Positions 31,416-47,485 of a DNA stretch of 64,000 nucleotides are shown here, piece after piece. Positions within the stretch are counted from its first letter, which is position 1; the number at the start of each line of letters is the position of its first letter. Position numbers and translations under genes: made by a program. A model generated the notes under the pieces. That model ran no database searches, was not told the origin of the DNA, and was given only the letters and a program-made list of their open reading frames with translations. This DNA is from Trifolium pratense (taxonomy: Eukaryota > Streptophyta > Magnoliopsida > Fabales > Fabaceae): contig NC_060061.1 in NCBI RefSeq assembly GCF_020283565.1, forward strand, positions 29,673,362 to 29,737,361. Reading direction: 5' to 3'.

Positions 31416-32565
31416 TGATCACTGTCGTTTCGTGATCAAAATAATTTCAAAAGAATAGTAGTACAAGGGTAGTTAACCTTGGTCGTTTCGCAAGGACTCA
31501 CAATCAGTTTAACAATGTTAGAATCGAATTAAAAGCTGTAAAATTGGGGGTTTTCGATTTGTGAACACAATAAAAGAGATGACGAATTTAATCAATATAA
31601 AAGTAATCAATCCATTGGTTTTAGGAAATCTTGTTTATCATCTATCCTAGGTTCTCATAAGATTGTTCGTTTAGTTTATGCTTGGCTGATTATAGAACTA
31701 ATTTAACAAGCGAAAATCAATTCTATAAAGAATCGTTGATTAAGCACCAACGTGTTCAATTGACTATGGGGAAGATCAAGCGTCACCGATAACAAAGATA
31801 AAATCATAACAATAATTCATTCATCCCTTTTTACAAGCGAAAAAGCATATATCAATTTTCTATTCAAATTAATTTATACAAGCGATGAATGAATTCGAAT
31901 AGTCTCGATAGTATGAATATGAAACAGAATAATTAAGCATCAATTGTATCAAACTCATACATAAAGAAGGAGAAACAAAAATTGATATATGATAAGCATA
32001 AACATATGAATTGATAATAAAACCGAACCTCAAGAATCAAGAACAAAATTCCATACACCAATGGATCGAAAATAATTGTTTAGTTCTCCATGAGGCAGTG
32101 GCTGCTAGGGTTTGTTTTATTTTCGTGAATGATGAATAATCCCTGACTCTGTCAGAATTTCGTTTTTATACATCGAGGAAAATGGGCCACAAAACAATTA
32201 GGCCGAAAAATAAAAGTTATGCTGGAAATAATTAAATCTTGGCAAGTCTGAGACATTGACGAGTAAATATGACTCCTTTGCGCTCTGAATTGGCTTTGGA
32301 CTTCAACGCAAAAGTTGTAGCGCTTTGTCTTATCTTTCCAATGCAACTGACCGCGCCTTAATCCGATATTCCTAGCTCAAGTTATAGTCTGCGCAATGAG
32401 AATGTATCAAATTACTGTTTATTACGAAAATAAATAGCAAAACTTAAATAATAGCAAAATTAGACTCTAAACACAAAACATGATAAAAACACTAAAATAG
32501 CGAGAGAAGTCGTAAAATTTCCATAGCACAGAGTGATTAAAAAGTGCACTAAAATGCACTGATCA
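31416..32565 (-). mobile_element. Solo LTR inside the LINE, 1,150 bp
   Basis: Begins TGATCACTGTC, ends CACTGATCA and is flanked by perfect AGAGG duplications (31411-31415, 32566-32570). LINE coding resumes directly after it (VER / GVDNLLF region). It resembles the solo LTR at 9044-10292 in its ends and layout; minus orientation is inferred from that. Confidence 0.85.
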
Positions 32566-33194
32566 AGAGGCCCGGGGTGGATAATCTTCTGTTTAAAAGG
32601 TTGAACCATCATTAGAGTAGTAGTCTTACCAAGCCATTCACAGAGCTAGAGGTGAAATCCTTTATGTGGGACTGTGATAGTTATAAAAGCCCAGGTCCTG
32701 ACGGGATAAATTTTGGTTTCATTAAGAATTTTTGGGCTGAACTTCATGGTGATGTAATGCGTTTTGTCCTGATTTTCATAGGAATGGTAAACTGACAAAG
32801 GGTATCAACTCTACTTTCATCGCTCTGATTCCAAAGGTCGACAGTCCTCAACGGCTGAATGACTTTCGGCCAATTTTGCTGGTTGGAAGCTTGTACAAAA
32901 TTTTGGCAAAGGTTTTGGCGAATAGGTTGCGTCTCGTTATTGGTAGTGTGATTTCAGAGTCTCAAACGACGTTTGTAAAGGATAGGCAAATTTTGGATGG
33001 TATTCTCATTGCCAATGAGGTAGTAGATGATGTTCGTAAGGCTAAAAAAGAACTTATGCTTTTTAAGGTGAATTTTGAGAAAGCTTATGATTCAATGGAT
33101 TAGGGGTATCTGGATGTGGTTATGGAGAAGATGACGTTTCCAACTCTTTGGAGGAAGTGGATTAGGGAGTGTGTAGGCACAACTACTGCATCAA

Positions 33195-34253
33195 TGTTGG
33201 AACAAAATTGATTTAAAAATTGTTGCCCCTAAATCTATTAGGTTTTGATGATAACAAAGTATTAAATGTACAATTGGAGATACTAAAAATTTATTTTAAG
33301 TGTGCAGAACTTAGATACAGGCAATCTCTGAAGACAACTCGGAAGTTATCTCTCAGAGTCTCTCAAGAATCTCAGAGGATAAGAATCTTCAAAAGTTACA
33401 TGTATCAGAAGATGAAGTCCTCAGAACTTGATAACTCATAAGTTAATCAAACTCTGATGTTATCTTGGATTATGTGAAGATTCGTAGTTGAAGGTCAACT
33501 CTCTTACCAATGAAGAAAAGGACCTCTCAACCTTGATCAGAACAGCTACTTACATTTTGTTTGTCCATAAGGGAGAACATGACTTGTCTGACTTCTTAGC
33601 TGAATAAGGAAAGTCTTCTCTGCACATGGTCAAAGTTACTGAAACTCTTACTTAGTTTTAGTAACATCCAAACTGCATTAAGACAGATGCATGAAGACAA
33701 AAGGTTATCTCCATCAACGGTTATCTTGCAACGACTCTTTCTCAGTAATATATATACTAGAAGAAGTGAATTGCAACATATAACAATACGCACGAACAAT
33801 TCCTCATTTGCTAATACAAGCTCTCAACCTCTGAACCGAGAATTTCACTCTTATAGTCTAAATACTCTGAAGTCTTTTTGTACTCATTGTATTTTATCTT
33901 AAAGGTTGTCTTAATAGCATTTGTATTACAATCATTGAACTTTATTTACTTTTGTAAGTTTGAGAAGTCTCTTGCTGTGTGCTTGAGAATTGTGGTGAAG
34001 TCTCTTGCTGTGTGCTTGAGCAATTGTAATCTTGTGTGATTATAGTGAAATCCCTTGGAAATGCAAGGGGACTGGACTACTCTCGTTTTGTGAGAGAAAC
34101 CAATATAAATCTGTTGTGTGCTTTTCTCTCTCTGATCTTGGTTATTGTTATTGCTTTTATCCGCTGCGAGCTTAGTTAAGTTAAGAACTTTGAAAAAGTT
34201 TTAACTTACTTAAAACACAATTCAACCCCCCTTCTTGTGTTTTCACACCTTCA
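33195..34253 (+). mobile_element. Solo LTR inside the LINE reverse transcriptase, 1,059 bp
   Basis: Begins TGTTGGAACAAAATTG, ends TTTCACACCTTCA; the closing segment has a C-run (ttcaaccccccttcttgtgt) like copia SIRE/Maximus LTRs. The expected LINE reading TASVLVNGSP is interrupted exactly here. Flanking five bases atcaa and atctg are only partly alike, so the duplication is imperfect. Confidence 0.7.
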
Positions 34254-36149
34254 ATCTGTTCTTGTTAATGGCAGCCCAACTGATGAATTCTCTCTTGAAC
34301 GAGGTCTTAGACAAGGAGATCTGTTATCTCCTTTCTTTTGGCTGCTGAGGGTTTGAATGTTCTGATGGAGGCTATGGTAACACATAACTTATTTACGGGG
34401 TATAGGATTGGGGAGAGTGATCCGATTTCGGTGTCGCACCTTCAGTTTGCTGATGATACCCTTCTGTTAGGGGAGAAAAGTTGGGCTAATGTTCGGGCTT
34501 TGTGGGCTGCTTTGGTGCTGTTTAAGACTATGTCTGGCTTAAAGGTTAATTTCAATAAAAGTATGCTGGTGGGGGTTAATATCTCTGACTCTTGGTTAGG
34601 CGAGGCCGCGTCTGCTCTATGTTGTAAAGTGGGAAATATTCCTTTCCTTCTTATAAAGAATAGATTCGTTATATTCCCTGACTCTTCGGGGTGATTCGAG
34701 GCGTCTGATTTTCTGGGAACCGGTGTTGGCTCGTATAAAGAATAGATTATCTGGATGGAAGAGTCGTTTTCTTTCTTTTGGTGGTCGTCTGGTTTTACTT
34801 AAGTCTGTCTTGACCTCTTTACCTGTCTATGCTCTATTATTCTTCAAAGCTCCCTCAGGTATCATTTCCTATATTGAATCTCTTTTAATTAAAATATTTT
34901 TTTTATTTAGGGGGGGGGGGGGGGTGAGGATTTTAGGAAAATCGCTTGGGTAAATTGGAAAACTATTTGTTTGTGTAAGGAGTATGAAGGTCTGGGGGTT
35001 AGGCAGTTGAGGGAGTTTAATTTGAGACTTTTAGGTAAATGGTGTTGGAGGATGTTAGTGGATAGAGAGGGGTTGTGGTTTAGAGTGTTGGCGGCTCGGT
35101 ATGGGGTAGAGGGAGAGAGATTACGAGTTGGAGGGAGGCGTGGATCATTGTGGTGAGTCAGGAGGTAGGTGGTTCGGTGACCATGTTGTTAGGAGGGTGG
35201 GAGACGGGTCCGATACTCTTTTTTGGACAGATTCTTGGATGGATGGGACTCCTCTGTGTGAGCAGTTTGGGCGCTTGTTTGCTTTGGTAGAGACCAAATC
35301 GCATACGGTGGCTGAGATGTTCTCTCTAGGGTGGGGGATGGATAGGGCAGCTTGGGTGTGAAGGAGGCAACTGAAGGCCTGGAGGAGGATTTGTTGGGGG
35401 AGTGTCAGTCGTTACTCTCTATCATTTCTTTACAGGTACAAACTTCACATATGTGGCAGTGGCAGCCAGACCCTGATACAGGCTACACTGTCCGGGGCGC
35501 TTATCAGCTTCTGACTACTATGGATTCGATTATTGTAGACGAAGCGGAGCATCTCATTTGGCATCCTCAGGTTCACTTGAAGGTCTCCATCTTTGTGTGG
35601 CGTTTATTGCGTGACAGGTTACCCACAAAGTCAAACCTAGTCACTCAAGGCATTTTATCTTTTGCAGCTCATCACAGTGTTTCTGGATGTGGGGTGACCG
35701 AGTCAGCCTACCACTTATTCATCTATTGCAGTACTTTTGGTTCTATTTGGGCTTTAGTTCGCACTTGGATTGGCATTTCATCGACGGGTTCCACTTCTAT
35801 CCGGGATCATTTTGTTCAGTTTACTTTATCAGCTGGTGGATCTAGAGCACGTCGGTCTTTTTTGCAACTCATTTGGCTTGTTAGTGTATGGGTTGTGTGG
35901 ACGAAAAGAAATCATAGATTGTTCAGAGGTTCAACTAGTACTCCTCATCAGATGTTGAACAAGATCAAGCTCTTTTCATATAGGTGGTTGAAGACGATGA
36001 GTGTTACTTTAGTCTCAAACTACCATAGTTGGTGGTCTAGTCCTTTGCTATGTTTGGGCCTTGTATGATTGTTTTGTATTTCTTTATGTGACTATTTGTA
36101 AACTTTGGTAGTCTATCTTAGCACATCTTGTGTTGAGAATACTATTTTT

Positions 36150-39560
<3,411 letters not shown>

Positions 39561-39870
39561 TCCCAACCTATGGTCAAAGAAGGTGAAGCTTTTGCTTTAC
39601 TCCAAGCAATTAAATGGGTAGGTGAAGTGAGATTGAACGGTGTTATTTTTAATTTGGATGCTAAGAGCATTGTCGATAGTTTCAACAGACAACATATTAT
39701 CTATCTTATTTTGGGTTTATTATTTTTTTTTTACTAAACTTATGTTCAAACTCGTTGGTTTAGTTCTCTAGAAGGGAAGTTAATATGGTAGCCCATAAGT
39801 TAGCTAGGGCGGCTATATATACGACTAGTCCTCGTGTGTTTGATTTGATGCCAAATTGTATTCCTAAATG
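39561..39870 (+). pseudogene. RNase H-like (LINE-derived) fragment
   Basis: Plus strand reads EGEAFALLQAIKWVGEVRLN, VIFNLDAKSIVDSFN, then after a T-rich interruption RREVNMVAHKLARAA and a stop after LMPNCIPK. This is the C-terminal half of the plant RNase H domain found in non-LTR retroelements. It has frame breaks and no flanking reverse transcriptase. The related N-terminal half is repeated at 54-64 kb. Confidence 0.7.
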
Positions 39871-40397
39871 ATATAAGTTAATTAAGTTTGTTATTGTAAA
39901 AAGAAATGATATATTGATTTTAATTTAAAATAATATATAGTATTCAACATTGGGTTCTATTAAAAAAAAAAAAAACCTTTTATTATAAACATAAGACATT
40001 GGTATTCGTTCATAGTCATAAAATGATTGATTGAACCATGGAAAAACAGTACAAATTGAGAGGTATACTTGGTTGGCCACAAGCCTAAATCTAATTGATT
40101 ATAATCGTTGAGCCATATCCCTGCTCAAATTTTTATATATTTCCTGTAAGAGTTAGTGTCAAAACTAAAATTAAGTCAAGAAAAAACAATTTTTTAATAA
40201 TATAAGATACAATATAATAACAACATGTAGTAATTATTTATTGGAAAATACTATGAATTTGAGAGTTTTAAAGATAGGTGATATCTTAGGTGGGGATCAT
40301 TCAAAACTATTCTCCAATACTAAAAGGTTTTTCTATTGTTGCTTGTTTGATAGGCTATGTGTAAATTTCTTTACAAGAAAAAAAAAAAAAATACTCT

Positions 40398-43300
40398 TCA
40401 TGAGACTAAGTTCTCTGTTGTTATTGAATTATAAACTCTATCAGTAGCCTTCTTTGCCTGAATAAAAGGAATGAGAAAAAATAAAGTCATGTCAGCACCC
40501 AACACATGACTTAATTAAAGAAAGAAATCATTAAGAAAAATAAAGAATTTCACCTCTTTCTCCCAATCAGTGCGAATTGTAACGATCGTTAGACAAAAAA
40601 CTTGAACAATGAGTGCACATATGATCCCCAACCACAGCCCCTACATTATGTATTAGAAGGTTAAACCAAATTATATGATCGCGGTTTTCGCCAAAGTAGA
40701 ATGGTCCATTTTTTAATTACCTTCCCACCAATATGCAATACAAAAGCTAGGACAACGGCTGCTGGAATCCCAACTAAATAGTATGATCCCAGATTGATAT
40801 ACGCGCCGATTTTTTGCCAACCAACTCCTCTAGCGGTGCCTGAATCATAGTAGAAGGGTATCATTTCATTAATTTGTACCATTAGAACTGCATCTCGGTT
40901 AAAAAGTAAAAGATACGAAAGCAACACAGACAGAGAACACACGAAGTTTGATCACAGAGTTTAGCCCAGAGTTCCTACCTCTACAGTCTAGTTCACAAGA
41001 TTATTCCTAAATCACATCTTTCTATTAATCAAGCTCAAGACTCGTTTTTCTCGAGCGACCTATTCACTTTTCAGTAATTATGAGCTATACTATACCCAAC
41101 TTCTAGCATCCAAAACTAGTAGCATATTTTGTATGATATGTCTCTCATTGTTTATGACTTAGCCCTTATGAAGACAATAAATAAAAAGTTATTAGGAATA
41201 AGAGAAACCTGAAAGAACACATTGCATTCCATCCAGGAAGTTGGATACTGCAAGAATTGGCAACATACTTGCTACATATTTGACAACTTCTTCTTCATTG
41301 CTATAAGCATAGCCCCATATATTGCGAATTAGTATCATCGCTGCTCCAACTACGATGCTTTCAATAATGGCAATCACTACAACGACGTACACTGCCAAAC
41401 GTGCGGCCCGTGGATGACCAGCCCCAAGTTCATTCGAAACACGAATGCTGCAAGAATCATTCAATCACTAATGAAACTATACACACAAACTAAAGCAACA
41501 TCAATTTTTTAACCTCAAAACAAGAATGAGAACAAATATCTCGAGAGATTCGGCTTAAGTAAAATATTTAGGCTGCACTGAATTTAAAATTGCACAAGAA
41601 CTGAGAAATACCAACCTTATAGCTCCACTAAGTCCAAATGGGATCATCCAAACAGCTGCTGATGTATTCAAACTGACAAAACCAAGTCACCAACAAAAGG
41701 TTACTGAAAATTATAATCCAAGTAATGTCAAAATAATATCGAAGATGATTTTGAATACGAAACCAACCAGATAGAAAGTACTGATGTTTCCAACTTTGGA
41801 TTTGGAAGAAGACCGGAAAGGAGAACCATTAACTCAAATGACCACATTTCCAAACTGCTCGCCATGATGACGATAATAAAAAGATGGAAACAACATTAGA
41901 ATCTCTAAAAAGAAATGAAAATGAAATAATGTTTAGAAAACTAACAGAACATTACATAAAGTTCCATTCTTATATGTTATGTTCTTACAATTATTTTCAA
42001 ATTTAGGGATATTTTAGAAGATTGTAGAATTAGGGCCGTTCATGAGATTTTGAGTACTATGTGAGAAGTATAAATTTGGTGCCCAATTATTTATATAAGT
42101 AACACGCATGCACGCATAGAAACACGCACGCTCGCAAGCACAAACACATACTAATTTAAAATTTTGAATGTCTGAAAAAATGGACCTTGTGTGGGCGCAC
42201 CTCCTATGCACTCTCAGGGCTACCATAATTTGACATATTTTTTATTGTAAGAATTTTCATGTTTAGTTCCTTAGGAGGGAAGCAAATGTGGCCGCTCACA
42301 CTTTAGTCAGACTAGCCACGTCTATACATAAGCCTGAATTCTATAATATTCCTACATGTATTGAATGTTTGTATTATCGATGAAATGAACCGAGTATTTT
42401 TCTTGTCAAAATAGTATAAGATCGAAGGTGATTACCAAACCATTACAGCTGAAGGAATGGCAAGCTTCAAGAAAATTGGTATATTGTTCAGTGCAAGTGC
42501 TTCCTTAGAAAAGCCATTCCATGTTTTTTTACATGAAGGAGAAAACTTGACATAGAGTGCTAATATGGTAACATTAACCCAATAGGATATAGAATTTGCT
42601 ATGGCAGCCCCTCTGCTCCCTAATCCAGACTTGTATACCATAATCCAACATAGAGGAAGATGAAGTAATGTTGTAACCGCAGAGCTAAACATCATTGGAA
42701 ATACAATATTTTGAGTTTGTAAGAATCTGTTGAGGCATTGTAGAAGACCATAAGCAAAAAGACATGGAACCATTAACATAGCGTAGTTCCCTGCCTCTCT
42801 AGATATTTCCAGATCTTGGCCAAGGAATGTGAGGATGGATCTTGTGTTTGCCCAAATAATCGCTAGGGGAATCGCGACGATCATGAGAATGAACATGGCT
42901 CTTTGCATGTGCACGCCGAGCATGCGGTACTGCTTTGCGCCGTATGATTGTCCACATAATGTGTCCAAGGCACTTGCCATTCCTACCTATTACACCAAAA
43001 AAAATAATTTGAATTTATCTTTGAGCAAAGTGATAAAGGCTGAATCTTAGTGGATCATGATAACATTAAGCAAGGATCTTGTAATTCCAAAGATACTAAT
43101 CAACTCTAACTAGATATAATCATGTAATAATAAGTCAGGATTATGTAATTACAAAGACTCATACATTTTTTATAGACACAGACACATACGTCTGTTAGGG
43201 TTTTGGATCAGAAAATTTTCATTAATGTGAACCTCAGAAAATTTTCAATACTTCTGTAGTAATTGTGCTATTAAAATCATGACAACTTTGTATTGTAAAG

Positions 43301-44378
43301 ATCCTAATTTTAATTTATTTTTGAAAGGTAAGAAAAAACTTTTGAAGGGGAGTCAGTTTATTCTATTTGAGTATTGAAAACATGGTTTTAAAATGTACCG
43401 TAGTTTGCAAAACTTGTCCAAAAAATGGAGTTTGCAATCGTTTTGTTAGCATTATGACTGCTACTGCAGCTGCACCAATCATGTTTATGACTGATTTTCC
43501 GCGAGACAGAAATCACAACATAACTATAATCGCCAAGGGCGGTGAGAGTGACAAGACTTGAAAAAACAGGTCATCTCTCAACTGATATGGGACTCTTAAC
43601 ACACTCATCCCGCCATGATAGCGAAAATCTGATAGCAAGTGGCCCAACAGATTGTGGAGGAGGCTTTATACCATCTTAGAATTGAGAGTTGAACTTAATT
43701 CAACCCTACAAAACCGACTTGTAAGTTGAAAATTGCCCTCGGTTATTATACATATCTTCGGGCCATCTTTCAACTGATGTGAGACTCTTAACACATACTC
43801 CTTACAAAAATCATTCCAAGACACTATATGTGAACAAACTCTTTCTATCAACCTTTTACACTTAGACTCAACCTCTGGTACCGCACTTCACACAAACTCG
43901 CATTAATACATATAGTTTTTTTTTTTTCCTTTGAACTACTATATATTATTATAATTATAATAATTAACAATAAGGTAGACGAGCAACAAGCCGCGCCGCA
44001 TTAATACATTAGTTATTCTGAAATACTAAATTAACGATAGTTACTAATACTGCAAAAAATGATTTGTCACACAAACTCACATTAATAATAGTTAACTAAA
44101 TGATGAGCAGAACAAGTTTGAGAAAAACTAACCAATAAACTGAAACCAGTGACAGAAGCAAAAGAAGTAGCCATAGAAGCACCAGAGAGAGACAACTCAC
44201 CAAGATGACCAACAAACATAACTGATATAAGATTGATACCAAAATTTAAAAGAGTAACTGAAATCAATGGTCCTGATAGCCATAACTGTTTCTTAACTTC
44301 TTCAACTAATTCTCTTCTTTCTTCTTGTTTGTTGTTCTGTTTTGTTTCTTCAACAATCAATGGAGAATTAAGAGACAT
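40398..44378 (-). CDS. MATE (DETOXIFICATION-type) efflux transporter, eight exons
   Basis: Minus-strand exons 44378-44133, 42986-42436, 41854-41768, 41672-41616, 41447-41209, 40839-40721, 40640-40554 and 40457-40398 join in phase to 482 codons (481 residues), the usual MATE length. These membrane proteins export small molecules in exchange for H+ or Na+, usually at the plasma or vacuolar membrane. Motifs: [91 protein letters not shown] and a soluble C-terminus RTDWEKE-AKKATDR ending NLVS. The pattern of hydrophobic stretches fits twelve membrane spans. The exon layout and motifs look like the DTX14-18 group; substrate cannot be told. Intron 1 holds a TRIM and intron 2 an RNase H remnant. No defect seen. 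Confidence 0.93.
42255..42385 (+). pseudogene. RNase H C-terminal remnant in MATE intron 2
   Basis: Plus strand (antisense to MATE) reads [17 protein letters not shown] and [13 protein letters not shown] before a stop. Same family as 39561-39870. About 37 residues only. Confidence 0.6.
43567..43797 (-). mobile_element. TRIM element in MATE intron 1
   Basis: On the minus strand: an LTR-like block starting tgttaagagtctcacatcag and ending caattctaaga (~43797-43672), primer site tggtataaagcc, a short inner domain with tgttgggccact, then the start of a second LTR tgttaagagtcccatatcag (to 43567). It belongs with the TRIMs at 26656, 27779 and 53485. Confidence 0.72.
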
Positions 44379-44872
44379 GTTTTGATTTTGATTTTTTTCT
44401 CTCTCTGTTTCACTTCTTCTATTATATTAGATTAGATTCACACAGAATGAGACAGAATTTGAATCTTGTGTGGCTATTAAAACCTGTGTCTGAAATGAAA
44501 CTTTACACCTTTGTTTGATTTTTAATAAAAAATTATGGAGGAATAAAGAAACATATAAAAACTTGACCCAAAAAAATTGTTTGTATCAGGAGTCGAATTC
44601 AATTTTTCTTTCTCTTGCAAAATAATTTCGCATTTTCCTTCCAAAATTAAGTTAAAGTAAACTAGATCAAAAATTGTCTCTATGAGAAATCGAATTCAAT
44701 TTTTCCAAACGATTCGTCATAGAGTGACCCAGTAACAACTTGAACATAATTTTTTAGTAGTTGTTGTTATAATGAAGGGAGTGTACTTTAAATCCCAACC
44801 CCTGCATATTTAATGCGATGATGACATAAATTTTATTTAGTATTGATATGATACCAATTGAGTTACAAATGT
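44379..44872. other. Upstream region of the MATE gene
   Basis: On the minus strand a CT-rich leader precedes the ATG, with tataatag-like words near 44430 as a possible TATA region. No coding sequence seen. Confidence 0.35.
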
Positions 44873-44882
44873 ATGTTCAACT

Positions 44883-45063
44883 GTGATTGGATCCTCTCTT
44901 TCACTCTCATCTCCATCTCTCTCAATCCTCTCTATTTGTCTCTTAATTTCAATCTCTCTTCAATAAAAAATTTTAAAATAATAGTGAGAGAGAGTGAGAT
45001 TAAGAGAGAGATAGAGAGGATTGAGAGAGATGGAGAGGAGAGTGAAGGAGAGGATCCAAATCC
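44883..45063. mobile_element. MULE-type MITE, near-palindromic
   Basis: 181 bp that folds almost end to end. The left half has ggatcctctctttcactctc and the right half gagaggatcc, with CT-rich and GA-rich arms. It is flanked by perfect 10-bp duplications atgttcaact (44873-44882, 45064-45073), fitting Mutator-type insertion. Confidence 0.82.
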
Positions 45064-45073
45064 ATGTTCAACT

Positions 45074-45735
45074 AAAAAGAGATACAAAGAACCTAAGATA
45101 GAATCCACATCCTCTTCTCTCAGCCGCCCCCTTTTTCTTTTCTCTCAGCTGCCGCAGCATCTTAGTGCCTTTTTATTGGTTTATCAATTAGAGAGTGATG
45201 GTTTAGGACTTTAGGATCAATTTTGATCCGGAATCACCCTTCTTAATTGTTTTTTATTTAAATAAGTAATATTCACGTATTTGTTAGGTTTTATTTGAGT
45301 AGGTTTTATTCGAGTTTTCTCTTGTATGATTTTTTTTTTTCATTTGGTGTTGTTTTAGTACGGTGTTTGCTTTTTCATATTTGCAGGTTTGTTTCGATTC
45401 AAATTCAATACAGATTCAATAACTTTTGCATCATTAATGTTGCAGATCCTGATATATGATTATTCCGAACATTTAAATTTTGTCAGATCAATTGTATGCT
45501 TTGTTGTAGACATTAGGCAGTTTTATGTTATTAACTCGGATGTTGTGAGCTTGTCTGCATATTCATCCTTATTAGTTTTTAGCAAATTGAATATGTAATG
45601 ATTTCGATTGATGTATTTCCTATGAATTTGAATGAGTGAATATTGTTGTTTTTAAGTAAAAAAAAAACTAAATAGAGATACAAAATTTAGTAAAAAAAAA
45701 TAGAGATACAAAATAAGAGAAAATAAAGGTTGGTG
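45074..45735. other. No gene recognised
   Basis: Short open stretches (45389-45598) are leucine/phenylalanine-rich and match nothing I recognise. The CT-rich 45100-45170 could be a leader of an unseen transcript. Confidence 0.4.
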
Positions 45736-45747
45736 AAGACTAACATA

Positions 45748-45819
45748 TTATTCGAAAGCCGTAACCATTTGATGTCAGAATTGACCTCCAAACTAAATTA
45801 AACTGGTGATAAAAAAAAA
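45748..45819 (+). mobile_element. 5'-truncated SINE
   Basis: Only the 3' part of the 29241 family (ccatttgatgtcagaattga, actggtgataaaaaa). Flanked by perfect 12-bp duplications aagactaacata (45736-45747, 45820-45831), so it was inserted as a truncated copy. Confidence 0.78.
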
Positions 45820-45935
45820 AAGACTAACATAAATTTACAGCCTGCAAATGGAACGTACACCAAGCAATCAAAACCTATTAAAACAACAACAAAAATTAAT
45901 GGTTTTTTTTTTATCAACTTCACTATAAAATTGAA

Positions 45936-45964
45936 CTAGCAACCGCCCCGTGCGATGCACGGGT
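45936..45964 (-). other. Helitron 3' terminus (minus strand)
   Basis: On the minus strand: hairpin CCCGTGC-ATC-GCACGGG, then GCGGTTG and CTAG followed by T. The body would lie to the right. It is closely similar to the terminus at 16855. Confidence 0.65.
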
Positions 45965-47485
45965 TTGTAGTAACCTCATTTATATAACAATTATGGTTGT
46001 TGCCAATCATGAATGCTATGGGTCAAAATAAGCTAGACATAAGCATATCGATATTAATCAAATTGGTTCATTCCACATCTAGTAATTTAATTGCAATATC
46101 ATTACTTCAAGCATCTCTATTAAACTCATAGTTTTAGCGATTATCTTAAAAATTATAAAGATATTAAGTTATATGTAGAGGTTAATATATGGTGTAGACA
46201 CTAAGAAACTATCTATTAAAAGTTGGGCTTAAGCAGAGACAATTTTTTAAACTCTATATGCAGCGTGCATAAATTATAGAAAGCGCCCATAAATTACAGG
46301 CATATATATTAGAAAGATACAAAACCTCTATATTAGAATGGAAAAAAAAATTACAAATATATATTGATAATCAGAGAACAATAAAAAAAAATTGTGAATC
46401 TCGATCGACATCCAAAAGTTTATAAATCGGGTAATAAAGTAAGACATCAAATTGTGAGACCCAAGTGATATATAGAGGTTAATATACGGTGTGTAGACTA
46501 AGAAACTCTATTAAATTTTCGCCTTTAAGCGGAGTAAAATTTAAAAGCTCTATACGCAGAGATAATCAGAATTACAATCCAGATGATTGATAATATAGGA
46601 TCAATAACTTTTGTCATGTTCGATCATGTGGTTTTCCAGGTCTTGTATTCCATCAATATGACTCTCATTTTACACAATATTTTCTCTCTCATCATGGCCC
46701 AGGATTTGCTAGATTCTATGAACAACGTAACTTTTTTTGTGTAACTGTGTTTAATCTTTTATGTGTTTGTTATCTGTGTTTTTTTGTGATAATGTCCTTT
46801 TTGGCTGTTTATCTATATAGGATCCTAACTCTACTTCATATCCACGAGCACCGGATGTGTTTATCAACAAACGGATGCTCTTCAAAGTTGAATTGACTGA
46901 TGCCATGAAATTATAATCATATTAAAGGTTTACATTGTTTGACACTTTGACAATCCATTCTCAAACCCTCCCAACTGTGTTATTTAAATGATAAAACACT
47001 AAAGATTTGAACTTATTCAAAGAGAAAACACAAAAAAAAAAAAAAATTGAATTGGAATATGAGTACTATAAAATTGAAAACCTTGAATGCAAATTGAACA
47101 CATTTCATTAATAAAAGTAAACTGAAAGTTAGATAGGAACCATGAAATAATTGATTTGAAACATGGTGAATCTAAATTATAAAACTTCAAACTATTAGCC
47201 GAAGATCGGATATATTTCATTAAGAGAGTACCAAATATTTCAAACAAAGACACCAATACATTAAAAAGTACATCCTAGTGACCAAAGTACACTAACACAA
47301 GTCAAGAGTAGGCCATAAAATACTGTTAATAGTCAATCCTTATGCAAAGATAAAGCTCCTTCTAAATAAACTACTAATATCTCTTCAAAGCCATAGCTTC
47401 ACTTGCTAACATTCTCATTCACACTAATTAAACTACCACCTAATACAGACTCAAAGCATACGAAAGCGCCTATAGTCTATTTCCT
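45965..47485. other. AT-rich sequence with a possible RPA-like exon fragment
   Basis: No complete gene. Plus strand 46820-46915, after an AG acceptor, reads YPRAPDVFINKRMLFKVELT and stops at MKL. The LFKVE-type motif recalls the OB-fold of replication protein A-like proteins, which some plant Helitrons carry. An upstream stretch (~46650-46735) is also open. Assignment is weak. Confidence 0.35.

Noticed and set aside
42014..42226. Cysteine-rich peptide gene
   Set aside because: Minus-strand ORF wholly inside MATE intron 2, made by a cacgc-type repeat.
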